Positions 51,719-60,642 of a stretch of 64,000 nt of DNA are shown here, piece after piece. The number at the start of each line of letters is the position of its first letter. The first letter of the stretch is position 1. The notes beneath the pieces were generated by a model that was given only the letters and a program-made list of their open reading frames with translations, was not told the origin of the DNA and made no database searches. Position numbers and translations under genes: made by a program. The DNA is from an uncultured Elusimicrobia bacterium (GTDB lineage: Bacteria > Elusimicrobiota > Elusimicrobia > UBA1565 > UBA9628): assembly GCA_903881545.1 (NCBI GenBank), contig CAIRTQ010000055.1, forward strand, positions 1-64,000, read 5' to 3'.

Positions 51719-52477
51719 CTAAAGGGATGCGATGTCGCTGCGCCGGGACTTGATGAAGGGCAGACGCTCCCGGGCGCGGAGGACGGCCTGCTCGGAAATG
51801 TCGGCCAGGTAGATTCCCGCCGCACTCTTGCAGTCGAGCACCGTCTCACCCAGGGGCCCGATGACCAGGGAACCGCCGGTATATTCCGTCTGGGGATCGC
51901 GTCCCGTGCGGTTGACGCCTACGGCGTAGCACTGGTTCTCGATGGCGCGCGCCTGCAGGAGCCGCGTCCAGTGCTCGGCGCGCTGGGCCGGCCAGCAGGC
52001 GATGACCGCGAGCAGGTGCGGCGGCGCGGCCGCGTCCCAGAAGAGATAGGGGAAGCGCAGGTCGAAGCAGACCGCCGGCGTCACGGCCAAGTCGTCGATG
52101 ACGAAGCGCTCCCGCCGGTCTCCGGGGATGTAGTTCTGGTCCTCTCCGCCGAGAGAAAACAGGTGCGTTTTGGAATAGGTGGAGATGACCCGTCCGGTCC
52201 GGTCCATCGTGATGCAGTTGTTGCGGCCGTCCTGCACCCCGCCGAAGGTGATGAACGCGTTCCGGCAACAGGCCAAGTTGCCGAAGAAGGCGAGGTCCTG
52301 GGTGTCCAAGGCCGCTTTCTGCGCGTTCATGGTGAATCCCGTGAGGGTCATCTCCGGGAACAGGAGCCAGTCGATGCTTTCTCGGGGGGGCAGGCGGCCC
52401 AGCAGTGCGCGAATGTGCTCCTTGGTCGCGGCCTTGTCTTCCCATACCGCGTCCAACTGGGCGATCGCTATCCTCAT
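51719..52477 (-). CDS. Carbon-nitrogen hydrolase (omega-amidase/nitrilase family)
   Basis: 252 residues. The Glu-Lys-Cys triad is in place: E in [14 protein letters not shown] in [15 protein letters not shown] and C in [15 protein letters not shown]. The residue pattern and length fit YafV/NIT2-type omega-amidases, which hydrolyse alpha-ketoglutaramate or similar amides in the cytoplasm. '[25 protein letters not shown]' is characteristic for this group. It is the first gene of its strand; upstream lies the spacer with a truncated NlpC/P60-like copy. Confidence 0.88.
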   Translation of the reverse strand: MRIAIAQLDAVWEDKAATKEHIRALLGRLPPRESIDWLLFPEMTLTGFTMNAQKAALDTQDLAFFGNLACCRNAFITFGGVQDGRNNCITMDRTGRVISTYSKTHLFSLGGEDQNYIPGDRRERFVIDDLAVTPAVCFDLRFPYLFWDAAAPPHLLAVIACWPAQRAEHWTRLLQARAIENQCYAVGVNRTGRDPQTEYTGGSLVIGPLGETVLDCKSAAGIYLADISEQAVLRARERLPFIKSRRSDIASL

Positions 52478-52586
52478 GCTTGCCGCCCTCCCGGCGGTTC
52501 CAGCATTCTATCACACGGCAACGTATTCTAGGAAGGGCGAATTCAACAGGGCGCGTCCAGCAGGCGATATCGGAGGGGTGCTAGCT

Positions 52587-52817
52587 CTATTTGCCGCCCA
52601 GCATTTTATGAGCCGGGGCGTAGTGCCAGAGGGAGGCGTTAGGCTCCCAGGACACCGGCGGCTGCCTGGCGCCCCAGGCTGGAGCATCGTCGAAGATTTG
52701 GTGGGTGCCTCCGACGGCGCCTGCATAGAGGCCCGCGTGACAGCTCCCTCCCCAGAAATGCCCTTGGGCTGTCGACAGCACATCACCCGGGATAATTTCG
52801 TAGTATGAAATCGAAAA
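52587..52817 (-). pseudogene. Truncated NlpC/P60-like copy (C-terminal part)
   Basis: In the 417-nt spacer between the amidase and FKBP genes the minus strand reads GDVLSTAQGHFWGGSCHAGLY, then 'IFDDAPAWG' and 'NASLWHYAPAHKMLGGK'. It parallels the end of the secreted protein at 24842-25474, which has GDVLATAQGHAWGNKWHGGLF and 'YYFDDEPSG'. The signal peptide and the catalytic cysteine region are missing and the frame opens without a proper start (only GTG 52781 or upstream sense codons). It is a remnant of a related gene. The rest of the spacer (52478-52586 and 52818-52894) holds only the FKBP promoter region (TATGAT near 52846). Confidence 0.6.
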
Positions 52818-52894
52818 AAGAGGGCTCGGGCCGGCCCAGAACTGCTATGATTGGCCTCCGCTGTAGTCGTCAACGCTCCTAACGAGGTGAAACA

Positions 52895-53659
52895 GTGAAA
52901 AGATTGGCTTTGGCCGTGATAGCCGTGGCCTTTTTGGCGCCCCTGGCCGCCGCGCAGGCCCCTAAGAAATCCCCCGTAAACCCTGGCGGGACCTTGCAGA
53001 CCGAAGAGCAGAAGACCCTTTACGCCCTCGGGGCGGCTTTGGCGCAGCAGATGAGACAGGCGGTCGATTCATTTAGTCTGACAGCCGCAGACAATAAGCT
53101 CGTGCTGATGGGCATCCGAGACGCTTTCCAGGGCGAGAAGCTTAAGGTGAATATTCAGATTTACGGCCCTAAGATCAACGAACTGGGCGAGGCGCGGGGC
53201 AAGGCGAAGGCGGCCAAGCAGAAGGAGAAGGACAAGCAGTTCCTGGCCGACCAAGCCAAGGCGCCGGGGGCCCAGGTTTTTCCTTCCGGTCTGATCTACT
53301 TTGAGGTCAAGGCCGGGACCGGTGCGGTTCCCTCGTCGCAGGATTCGGTCAAGGCTTTCTACAAGGGCACGCTCAGTGATGGGAATGTCTTTGACGCGTC
53401 TTCCTCGCGCGGCGACCAGCCTGTGGAGTTCCCCTTGAGCCGGGTCATCCCGTGTTGGACCGAGGCCATTCAGAAGATGAAGGTTGGGGGCAAGGCTAAG
53501 CTCGTCTGCCCATCGGATATCGCCTACGGCGACATGGGCCATCCGCCCGTCATACCAGGCGGGGCTGCGCTGGTCTTTGAGGTGGAACTCGCCGATGTCG
53601 TCAAGGCCCAATCTCCGGCGGCGACCCCCGTCCCCGCAGGCAAACGAAAGAAGCCGTAG
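52895..53659 (+). CDS. FKBP-type peptidyl-prolyl cis-trans isomerase, exported
   Basis: 254 residues from GTG 52895 with GAGGTG 6 nt upstream. A signal peptide (LALAVIAVAFLAPLAAAQA) and an N-terminal helical dimerisation region (40-125, 'LYALGAALAQQMRQAVDSF') precede the FKBP domain ('DSVKAFYKGTLSDGNVFDASSSRGD', 'VIPCWTEAIQKMKVGGKAKLVCPSDIAYGD', 'PGGAALVFEVELADVV'). This is the FkpA/Mip plan: a periplasmic chaperone-isomerase for envelope proteins. VIPCWTEA replaces the usual VI-GW-E- Gly with Cys; other pocket residues are kept. Confidence 0.92.
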   Translation: MKRLALAVIAVAFLAPLAAAQAPKKSPVNPGGTLQTEEQKTLYALGAALAQQMRQAVDSFSLTAADNKLVLMGIRDAFQGEKLKVNIQIYGPKINELGEARGKAKAAKQKEKDKQFLADQAKAPGAQVFPSGLIYFEVKAGTGAVPSSQDSVKAFYKGTLSDGNVFDASSSRGDQPVEFPLSRVIPCWTEAIQKMKVGGKAKLVCPSDIAYGDMGHPPVIPGGAALVFEVELADVVKAQSPAATPVPAGKRKKP

Positions 53660-53680
53660 GCAGGGTCCGTCCTCGTCCGG

Positions 53681-54229
53681 CTAGATAAGCTCGCTGAGGA
53701 GTTCCGGGCGAGGCTGGGCGATGACGACCTTCTCGACCAGCAGGCCCCGGCGGCCTACCACGGCCGCGGCTGCGGCCACCGCCGTGTCCACCGCGGCCAC
53801 ACTGCCGGTCATGGTCACGAAAGCCTTGCCGCCCATGGCCATGGCCAGGCGCACCTCAATCAAGCGCACGCTGGTGGCCTTGACTGCCGCGTCGGCTGCC
53901 TCGATCAAGGCCGAGACCGAGAAGGCTTCGACTACGCCCAGCGCCTCGAGCTTGCCGACCACTGCCGTACCGGAGACGGCGGGTAGCACTTCCGGGTGTA
54001 CATTGGGGATGACGAATCGGTCGACCAGCGAGGCGCCGCCGCGGCCTGCGCCCGTGTCCACGGCGGCCTGCACATCCGCCACTTCGCCCGTGACCAGGAC
54101 GATGAATTTGCCCGGGCAGACGGTGCGCGCCAGCAGCAGCCGCACTGGAGCGGCCTTGAGCATAGTGTCTGTCACGTCGAAGCCGCGCGCCATGCTGGAA
54201 AGTTCCACGCCGCCGATGGCATTGTTCAT
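53681..54229 (-). CDS. Tandem-BMC microcompartment shell protein, PduT-like
   Basis: 182 residues made of two BMC domains (about 3-85 and 95-178), as in trimeric PduT. It starts AIGGVELSSMARGFDVTD, near to PduT, and has Cys38 in RTVCPGKFIVLV, the position that in PduT holds a [4Fe-4S] cluster at the trimer pore. Domain two begins GVVEAFSVSALIEAADAAVK. PduT sits in the shell and passes electrons through its cluster, with PduS on the inside. The gene overlaps by 4 nt the PduS-like gene upstream. No other shell or lumen enzyme gene is present in the window. Confidence 0.88.
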   Translation of the reverse strand: MNNAIGGVELSSMARGFDVTDTMLKAAPVRLLLARTVCPGKFIVLVTGEVADVQAAVDTGAGRGGASLVDRFVIPNVHPEVLPAVSGTAVVGKLEALGVVEAFSVSALIEAADAAVKATSVRLIEVRLAMAMGGKAFVTMTGSVAAVDTAVAAAAAVVGRRGLLVEKVVIAQPRPELLSELI

Positions 54230-55563
54230 GCAGTTATCTCCACAAAATCCTTTACCGCGGTCACCTGGCCTGAGATGCTGGCGTGCACGGGCACGCCCAA
54301 TTGGTCTTCAGGGACATGTCCTATTAAGTCGCCGCGCTTGACGGCTTGGCCGACCGCGACCACGGGGCGGGCCGGGACGCCCACATGTTGGCGCAAGGGG
54401 ATGCGCACGGCCGGGGGCGCGTAGGGCTCTTGCCGCAACGGGGCCTCGGCCTCGAAATCCTCCAGCCCCAACCGCGCCTTTAGCTGGCTGATGGGAATCT
54501 TTCGCCAGGGGCGGATGGGATGCTCGCGGGGGGCTTGGCCTTGATTCAAGGGGGAGTTCTTCCAGCGGACCTGCTCCGCGGCGAGGTCCGCCTTGGCGAA
54601 GCCGCAGATATCACCTGGGCTGAGGTTCTCCGGGCAGGCGTAGAGGCTGCAGAGCTTGCATTCGCAGCACAGCAGCGCCCACTGGTTCCAGGTCTTGCGG
54701 TCGGAGGCGGAGAAGAGCAGACCGCGCATGACCTTGTGGGGCTGGATGGCGTAGCCGAGGAGATAGCGAGGGCAAAGTTCGGTGCACAGCGTGCATTGGT
54801 CGCAGGCAGACTTGCCGGCACGATCGAAGGCGGAGCGGCCGGCATTCTTGCGCCGCACCAGGGGGTGCCCGGCGGGCAGGATGATCATGCCGCCGCTGGT
54901 TTTGGTCAAGGGCTGGGAGAAGTCCGAGACCACCTTGCCCATCATGGCGCCGCCGTCCAATGCCACGCAATCCTTGGCCGTGGCGCCGCCGGCCAGGGCG
55001 ACGGCTTGAGCCATGCTCGTGCCCACCGGCAGGCGTAGGGTGCAGGGTTTTTTTACCGCGCCGGTGACGGTGAGGAATGTGTCCACCACCGGGGTTCGGT
55101 CCGCCTGGGCCATGTTGAAGACGGTCTCGACGTTGTTGACCACCACGCCGACATCGATGGGGATGCCCCCCATGGGAATCAGCCGACCCGTGATTTCGAA
55201 GACCTGGCAGAATTCATCTCCGGCCGGATAGTAGTCGCCGAGGCGGTGGATGGAAAGGGCTTTCTTTCCGGCGATGGCCTTCTCGAGGATTCTAACCAGG
55301 TTCTCGTGTTTCTCCTTGATGGCGATGACGCCGCGACCGGCGCCGGTCGCGGAGACCAAGAGCTCAAGGCCGCAGATGACCTCGGGCGCGAAATGGGCCA
55401 GGATCTCCTGGTCCTTCTGCAAGAGCGGTTCGCATTCCGCCGCGTTGACGATGACGGTGTCAGCGTTGGAAGAGGCTTTGATGTATGACGGGAAGCCCGC
55501 CCCGCCGGCTCCGACCACGCCAGCGCGGCGGAGGAGGCGGGCGAAGTCGTTGAGCGCTGCCAT
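54226..55563 (-). CDS. PduS-like (RnfC-type) flavin/iron-sulfur reductase
   Basis: 445 residues. N-terminal NADH/FMN-binding domain with VVGAGGAGFPSYIK and AAECEPLLQKDQEIL; central SLBB-like region (165-235); two ferredoxin-type motifs, C254-x2-C257-x2-C260-x3-C264P and C299-x2-C302-x2-C305-x4-C310P; and a C-terminal barrel-sandwich-like domain ('VGVPARPVVAVGQAVKRGDLIG' and 'VHASISGQVTAV'). This is the architecture of PduS, the cobalamin reductase of B12-dependent diol/ethanolamine microcompartments. It would oxidise NADH and pass electrons outward or to cobalamin through the PduT-like protein it overlaps. Confidence 0.9.
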   Translation of the reverse strand: MAALNDFARLLRRAGVVGAGGAGFPSYIKASSNADTVIVNAAECEPLLQKDQEILAHFAPEVICGLELLVSATGAGRGVIAIKEKHENLVRILEKAIAGKKALSIHRLGDYYPAGDEFCQVFEITGRLIPMGGIPIDVGVVVNNVETVFNMAQADRTPVVDTFLTVTGAVKKPCTLRLPVGTSMAQAVALAGGATAKDCVALDGGAMMGKVVSDFSQPLTKTSGGMIILPAGHPLVRRKNAGRSAFDRAGKSACDQCTLCTELCPRYLLGYAIQPHKVMRGLLFSASDRKTWNQWALLCCECKLCSLYACPENLSPGDICGFAKADLAAEQVRWKNSPLNQGQAPREHPIRPWRKIPISQLKARLGLEDFEAEAPLRQEPYAPPAVRIPLRQHVGVPARPVVAVGQAVKRGDLIGHVPEDQLGVPVHASISGQVTAVKDFVEITA

Positions 55564-55604
55564 TTCTTGACTATCCCTGCGCTAGCGTGTCCGGACCCTG
55601 GGGC

Positions 55605-56294
55605 CTACCAGGCATCCATGGTCTCGAGGACATCGCGCCGCTTCTCCAATTCGGCCGGCCGGTCGGCGGACTGGGATAACTCCTGGGCCTTGAGGCGCAT
55701 TTCCTCGGCTGAAGCCAGCAGTCCTTTGGCGTCGGCCAGCCGATCCAATTGGTCGGCCCTGTTGGAAAGGATCTCCAGCTTGGCCTGCTCCTTGCTGGAT
55801 TGAGCTTTTAAATCATTGGCTGCGGCCTCGGCATGCTGTACGCCGGTCGCGGACTCGCCTGCCGCGTTGGCGGCGTTCTGGTCCGCGGTGGCCACACCGG
55901 CTTGGGCCGCGCCCCGCAGACCGGCCTGCGCGCCTGTCTTGATGACACTGCCTAGGCTGCCGCCGCCGGGCAGGAATCCCAGGATGTCCGCGGCTGCGCT
56001 CATCCCGGCAGCGCTGGATTGAGCTTGGGCCTGCTGCTGCCGCGCCGCTTCTAACTGCTCGGCCTGGCGTTGCTGGGCTTCGGCGATGGTCTGTTTGACC
56101 TGCGTATCTAGGGCGGAAACTTTCTGTGCCCTGAGCTGGTAGCGGTTGCGCAGATTGTGCGCCATGCGGTGGTAGCGCTGGGAGTCGGCCTGTAAGACGG
56201 CTATGTCCAAAGCTTTGAAATCATCTGACGCCGCCCGCGCCGCAGCCGGCAGGGCGGCAAGCAGGACTAGGACTAATCCGCGACCGCTAATCAT
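55605..56294 (-). CDS. Secreted coiled-coil protein of unknown function
   Basis: 229 residues from ATG 56294, which lies within the last codons of the lipoprotein gene (8-nt overlap). Signal peptide MISGRGLVLVLLAALPAAARA. The mature part is almost wholly helical with long Gln/Ala-rich coiled coils ('QTIAEAQQRQAEQLEAARQQQAQAQ', 'NDLKAQSSKEQAKLEILSNRADQLDRL') around a Gly/Ala-rich centre (ILGFLPGGGSLGSVI). A periplasmic or surface rod is likely. It is in one run with the lipoprotein and barrel protein genes upstream, and PduS follows 41 nt later. Confidence 0.6.
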   Translation of the reverse strand: MISGRGLVLVLLAALPAAARAASDDFKALDIAVLQADSQRYHRMAHNLRNRYQLRAQKVSALDTQVKQTIAEAQQRQAEQLEAARQQQAQAQSSAAGMSAAADILGFLPGGGSLGSVIKTGAQAGLRGAAQAGVATADQNAANAAGESATGVQHAEAAANDLKAQSSKEQAKLEILSNRADQLDRLADAKGLLASAEEMRLKAQELSQSADRPAELEKRRDVLETMDAW

Positions 56295-57585
56295 CGGATC
56301 TCCGGTTCGACTCTTGCTCGGTGGCCGCGACGATCCTGAGGAGCAATTCGGCCTGGGCATCCATGCGCTGGACTAATTTCGCCAGGCTGGCGTGACCGCC
56401 CACGGCGCCCGCGGTCTTGGTGGCCGCGCGGGCCCGCCGGGAGGCCTCGCGGGCGTTCTCGGCGGCAGTGTCCTTAGGGTCGTCCGGATTTTCACTGCCC
56501 CGGTTGTAGAGGGCTTCTTCTTCTTGCTCTTTGCCCTCCGCGTCATCGGCGAAGGCCGAAGAGGTCTGGGAGAGAGCTTCGGCCTTGGCGGCAAGTTCGT
56601 CTGGATCGCCCATCAGCGCGGCCAAGGATTTGCGCTGGTCGGCCAGTTCTCCTAATGCTCCCAGCAGGCGCGTCATGGTCGTCTTATTCCCAGGCGCAAC
56701 CCGGAGGGATAGCCCGGAGCACGCGGCTGGCGTGGCGTTAGTGGAACGGAAAGTCGCGGCCAGGCCGGCGCGTAGGGATTCGGCCTTGGCGCTGAAGAGG
56801 TCCTTCTCCCGCGCTAGCGCCGCGGTCAATGCGTTGCGGCATTCCATGTTGCGGAATACCGGCGAGCCTTGCCGGAGTTTTCCGATTTCCTCATTCAGCT
56901 CGTTGTCGGCAGGGTAGTACTTGGGAGCGGTTTCCTGAAGGCGGGCGCCGGCAGTGTCTCCATGAGGGGACTTGGGGTGTTTTTTTAGGAACCACTGCCA
57001 GGCCAGGCGCGTGCCTAGTGCGCTGGCTGTCTGGTAATCGGCGGCCTCCACCTTGGATTTTAGCGGCGCAGTTCCTTCTATCCCTGGATACTGGGCCAGG
57101 AACAGGGCTATCTCATTTGTGTCTGCGGAGTTGCGAACCGATTCAAGGCGTAGCTTCTGCAGGGCCAGCCTGAGTTCGGGATTGTGGCGGTCGTCTGGGA
57201 ACGATGAGAGATATTTCAGGTAGTCGTCCTGCTCTCCTTTGCCTTCGAGAAGGAGCTTGCCGGCCCGCTCCCTGGCTTCCTGGGCTTGGGGGAGCTCTGC
57301 ATGGGCGGAGATGAATGCCAAGTAGGCCGCGGCACTATCCTGCGCCTGAGCTTCCCGCCAATAGGCGGCGTTGAGCTTTTCGGTCGCTTCTTGGGCGTGG
57401 GAGCTGTTCGGGTATTGGCTTATGAACGCTTGCCAGCCCTGCGAGTTGTCAGAGGCCTTGGCTTCTTGGAATGCGCGTCGATCCGTCAGGGCGCCCTGGA
57501 CGGTCTCGACCATCCCCTGCTCGGCGCAGCCGGCCAGCAGGAGGCAGAATGTCAGGGCGACGCCCAGCGAACTCAGTCGCCCCAT
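56287..57585 (-). CDS. Lipoprotein with TPR-like repeats
   Basis: 432 residues. Lipobox CLLLAGCAEQ. Residues 35-220 show repeated 'W--FI--YPNS--A-EA---L' units (GWQAFISQYPNSSHAQEATEKL, AYLAFISAHAELPQAQEARE, 'YLKYLSSFPDDRHNPE'), like the outer-membrane tetratricopeptide lipoproteins that feed partner complexes. The C-terminal half is charged and helical with a low-complexity acidic stretch ('AEGKEQEEEALYNRGSENPDDP'). It overlaps the barrel gene upstream by 13 nt and the coiled-coil gene by 8 nt. It would be anchored to a membrane, probably the outer one. Function unknown. Confidence 0.65.
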   Translation of the reverse strand: MGRLSSLGVALTFCLLLAGCAEQGMVETVQGALTDRRAFQEAKASDNSQGWQAFISQYPNSSHAQEATEKLNAAYWREAQAQDSAAAYLAFISAHAELPQAQEARERAGKLLLEGKGEQDDYLKYLSSFPDDRHNPELRLALQKLRLESVRNSADTNEIALFLAQYPGIEGTAPLKSKVEAADYQTASALGTRLAWQWFLKKHPKSPHGDTAGARLQETAPKYYPADNELNEEIGKLRQGSPVFRNMECRNALTAALAREKDLFSAKAESLRAGLAATFRSTNATPAACSGLSLRVAPGNKTTMTRLLGALGELADQRKSLAALMGDPDELAAKAEALSQTSSAFADDAEGKEQEEEALYNRGSENPDDPKDTAAENAREASRRARAATKTAGAVGGHASLAKLVQRMDAQAELLLRIVAATEQESNRRSDD

Positions 57586-58292
57586 GCAAAGCCGACGCCC
57601 GCGATGATCCTGTTGGAGTTAAGCGACTTAAAGGTAATGGAGCTGTTGTAGTAGCCCGCGCCCTGGGAACTGGCACTGTTGCCGATGGCGCTGTTTTTGA
57701 TGACCAATGGGGTCAGCAAGTTCGTGAAGCGGTCTTCCAGGAAGATGTTGAAGCGATTCGTTATGAGCCATCGGAAGCCCAGGAAGGTGTTGTAGCCGAG
57801 GGCGCCGGAAGTGCCGATGCTGTTTGGTGAGGTGGTGCCGGATATTTTATCCTGACCTGTATAGTTGTAGAACATCAGGGGCACACAAAGCCCTGCGCCG
57901 CCGTAGAGGCGGATGAATTTTAAGGGGATGCCGATAATCAGGTCGGCTCCCGGCTGCATCACGAAGCCGCCCTGCTCGGCGGTGGTTCCCGCGCGGAATT
58001 TGGCCTTCGCTTCATACATGTCCATGACGAAGGCGCCGCCCAGCGAGAGCCGCTTCCATTTATGGATGCCGCCTAAGCGCAGACCGCCGGCGACGCTCGC
58101 GTTTATATTCTTGTTGCCGTAGAGACCGTCATGTCGGATTTTTGCAGGGTCGAGATAGCTTTGCTTCATGCTTACGGGGGCGAATGTCGCGCCGCCGAGA
58201 AAAAGGTCGAATAGGCCTTCGGCCGCAGCCGGGGCGGCGGACAGCGCAGACATCAGGGGAAGCATGAGAATGCAAGACCAGATTTTTGTCAT
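57573..58292 (-). CDS. Predicted outer-membrane beta-barrel protein
   Basis: 239 residues with a signal peptide (ILMLPLMSALSAAPAAAEG). The mature part has alternating strands and many aromatic girdle residues: 'NINASVAGGLRLGGIHKWKRLSLGGAFVMDMYEAK', 'FIRLYGGAGLCVPLMFYNY', 'ALGYNTFLGFRWLITNRFNIFLEDRFTNL' and a final strand ending VGFAWGD. It resembles porin-like barrels of about eight to ten strands without a recognised family. It heads the envelope run and has a strong promoter at 58349-58321. Confidence 0.65.
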   Translation of the reverse strand: MTKIWSCILMLPLMSALSAAPAAAEGLFDLFLGGATFAPVSMKQSYLDPAKIRHDGLYGNKNINASVAGGLRLGGIHKWKRLSLGGAFVMDMYEAKAKFRAGTTAEQGGFVMQPGADLIIGIPLKFIRLYGGAGLCVPLMFYNYTGQDKISGTTSPNSIGTSGALGYNTFLGFRWLITNRFNIFLEDRFTNLLTPLVIKNSAIGNSASSQGAGYYNSSITFKSLNSNRIIAGVGFAWGD

Positions 58293-58320
58293 TTCTTACT
58301 CCTCAGGAATGCTATTGTAA

Positions 58321-58349
58321 AATTTATCACGAATACATATGTGTGTCAA
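58321..58349 (-). promoter_or_regulatory. Promoter of the envelope operon
   Basis: Minus strand: TTGACA (58349-58344), 17-nt spacer, TAAATT (58326-58321). GAGGAG lies about 10 nt before the ATG at 58292. The transcript may continue through the lipoprotein, coiled-coil, PduS- and PduT-like genes, all on the same strand with gaps of 41 nt or less. Confidence 0.65.
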
Positions 58350-58368
58350 GGGGCTGGGCGCGGGCCAT

Positions 58369-60591
58369 CTATGGAGTCGTGACCGCCCTGGGCAGGCTCG
58401 CAGCATGGCCGCGCTCCGACAAGGCCGCCCAGTCCGAGACGATGCGGACCGCCTCGTCGAGATAGACGTCCGGGGCCGAGGGGTCCTTGCTCTCCTCTTC
58501 CTCATCATCGAGCCCCGTCCCGGTTTTGGCCGCGGTGGAGGGCTTGACTGCGGGCGCGGATGGATTGTCGATGGATTCCAGCGTGATCGATATCTCGCGG
58601 GGCTTGGGCGCCTTGCGCGCGGCGCGCTCCGCCTTGCGCTGCTTGGTCCGGTCCTCGTCAGCCTTCTTCTCGGCCAGGCGCTTGGCCTCGTTGAGGGAGA
58701 TGGACTTGTCCGCCTGCTGCTTCTTGAAGCGCTCCAGGTCTTCGCGGATGTAGCCGAATTCGGGTGAGGCCGTAATCCGCTCCTGCGCGGCCTGATCCAG
58801 CTGGGCCAGCAGCGGCGCGGTCAGTTCCAGCTTCGGGTGGGAGGTCGGCTCTACCTCGTCGTACGGCAGGGCGTTTTTGAGCGAGGTTTCGGTCACATCC
58901 ATGGCGTCGGCCACCGCCGGCAGGCGGATGTCCGGGATGACGCCGCGGTTCTGAGTCGAGCCGCCGGAAACGCGGTAGAATTTTTGAATCGTGAGCTTGA
59001 GCGAACCAGGCTTGTAGGCGCGCAGGGCAGATGGCATGTATTGGTCGAGGTCGACCACGGATTGGACCGTACCCTTGCCGAAAGTGCTTTTGTTGCCCGC
59101 GATGACGGCGCGGCCGTAGTCCTGCAGGGCCGCGGCCAGAATCTCGGAGGCCGAGGCCGAGGCGTGGGAGGTCAGGACCACCATGGGCCCGGCGTAGGCG
59201 ATGCCGCTCTCTAGGGCTGGAGTGTGCAGGACCCGGAGGAAGCCGCGGGTGTCCTTGACCTGCACCACGGGGCCGTCGGGGATGAAGACTCGGGTCAGCG
59301 CGACGGCCTCTGTCAGCGCGCCGCCGCCGTTGCGGCGCAGGTCCAGGACCAGGCCGCCGATGCGCTCGCTCTTGAGTTTGGCCAGCAGTTTCTGCACATC
59401 GCGCGTGGTGCTCTTGGAATCCCCGGCGGCGCTCTTGAGATCGGCGTAGAAGGAAGGCAGTTCGATGACGCCGATGCGCTCGCGCCGGCCGTCCGCCTCC
59501 GGGACCGTGATGATTTTGGCCTGGGCTTCCTGGTCGGTCAGTTTAATCTCGTCGCGCACTAAGGCGATGACCACGCGTTTGGACGCATCCGCGGATTCCG
59601 CCGGGATGACGCGCAGGCGCACCGTGGTCCCCTTGTCGCCGCGGATGAGCTGGACCAGCCGGTCGAGCTTCATGCTCACGGCGTCGATGAAGGGCTCCGC
59701 GCCCTGGCCGACGGCCTCGATCTTGTCGTTGGGCTTGAGCCGCCCATCCTTGGCGGCCGGCCCGCCGGGCACCATCGAAACGATCTTGGCATAACCGTCC
59801 TCGGAGCGCAGGACCGCGCCGATGCCCACTAGGGAGAGCTTCATGCTGATATTGAAATTCTCCGCTTGGGGCGCGGCCATATAGTCCGAGTGGGGATCAT
59901 AGGCGTGGGCCAGGGCGCCCAGATAGGCCTGTAGGACATCGCTCGCGTCGAACTCCTTGAAGCTGCGCAGCATGCGCTCGTAGCGCGTGACCACGGTCTT
60001 CACCTGCTCCGCGGGCTTGGTGCCGGCGAGTCGCTCTTGGAGGATCTCGAACTTGACCCGCAGCCGCCAGAGTTCCGCGGCTTCCTTTTCGTCGGCGGGC
60101 CAGGGCAGCTCATGGCGGTCCGCGGTCAGGCGTTCGTCCTCCGTGAAGGTGATGGTGGAGGTCGTAATCAGCTTCACGGTCGCCTCACGCTCCGCGACAC
60201 GCTTGAGGAAACGGTCGAACACTTCGTAGGCCGGGGCGAGGTTCCCGTCCTTGACTAAATCGCCGAGGCGCTCGCCATAGCGCGCCGTGAACTCATCCGT
60301 GTCGGGTTTAGTGAAGAAAAGGTGGCCGTAGTCGAAGTAATCGAGGTATTCGCGCAGCCATTGCTGGGAAAGGGCGGCGTCGATGGGACGGTGGTTGTAG
60401 TGCGTCTGTTCGAAGATGCGGGCCACGAGTTGGGCGACGACCTGGGCGGCCGGGGGCGGCTCGAGCGCGGCTCGGGCCGGCAAGACCCAGGCCGCGGCCA
60501 AGACCAGCAACAGCGCCGCCGCGCGGATCGCGGCCGCGGTCCGTCGCGGTCTGCGCGGCGGCCTATGGTGACGCGTGGCGGAGGTGGACAT
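58369..60591 (-). CDS. C-terminal processing protease, Prc/tail-specific type (S41)
   Basis: 740 residues. Basic N-terminus and hydrophobic signal (AAALLLVLAAAWVLPARAAL). Order: helical N-domain (50-230, 'QWLREYLDYFDYGHLFFTKPD'), PDZ ('LSLVGIGAVLRSEDGYAKIVSMVPGGPAAKD', near 250-310), S41 protease with 'VLTSHASASASEILAAALQDYGRAVIAGNKSTFGKG' holding the Ser-Lys dyad, then a C-terminal extension with 'RLAEKKADEDRTKQRKAERAAR'. It cleaves periplasmic proteins from their C-termini, as Prc does for lipoproteins and muramidase partners. A minus-strand TATAAT (60603-60598) ends 6 nt before the start codon. Confidence 0.92.
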   Translation of the reverse strand: MSTSATRHHRPPRRPRRTAAAIRAAALLLVLAAAWVLPARAALEPPPAAQVVAQLVARIFEQTHYNHRPIDAALSQQWLREYLDYFDYGHLFFTKPDTDEFTARYGERLGDLVKDGNLAPAYEVFDRFLKRVAEREATVKLITTSTITFTEDERLTADRHELPWPADEKEAAELWRLRVKFEILQERLAGTKPAEQVKTVVTRYERMLRSFKEFDASDVLQAYLGALAHAYDPHSDYMAAPQAENFNISMKLSLVGIGAVLRSEDGYAKIVSMVPGGPAAKDGRLKPNDKIEAVGQGAEPFIDAVSMKLDRLVQLIRGDKGTTVRLRVIPAESADASKRVVIALVRDEIKLTDQEAQAKIITVPEADGRRERIGVIELPSFYADLKSAAGDSKSTTRDVQKLLAKLKSERIGGLVLDLRRNGGGALTEAVALTRVFIPDGPVVQVKDTRGFLRVLHTPALESGIAYAGPMVVLTSHASASASEILAAALQDYGRAVIAGNKSTFGKGTVQSVVDLDQYMPSALRAYKPGSLKLTIQKFYRVSGGSTQNRGVIPDIRLPAVADAMDVTETSLKNALPYDEVEPTSHPKLELTAPLLAQLDQAAQERITASPEFGYIREDLERFKKQQADKSISLNEAKRLAEKKADEDRTKQRKAERAARKAPKPREISITLESIDNPSAPAVKPSTAAKTGTGLDDEEEESKDPSAPDVYLDEAVRIVSDWAALSERGHAASLPRAVTTP

Positions 60592-60642
60592 CAGGATATT
60601 ATAGAAGAAATGGGAAGCCGCCGCCTCCGGCTCCGGCGTCGG

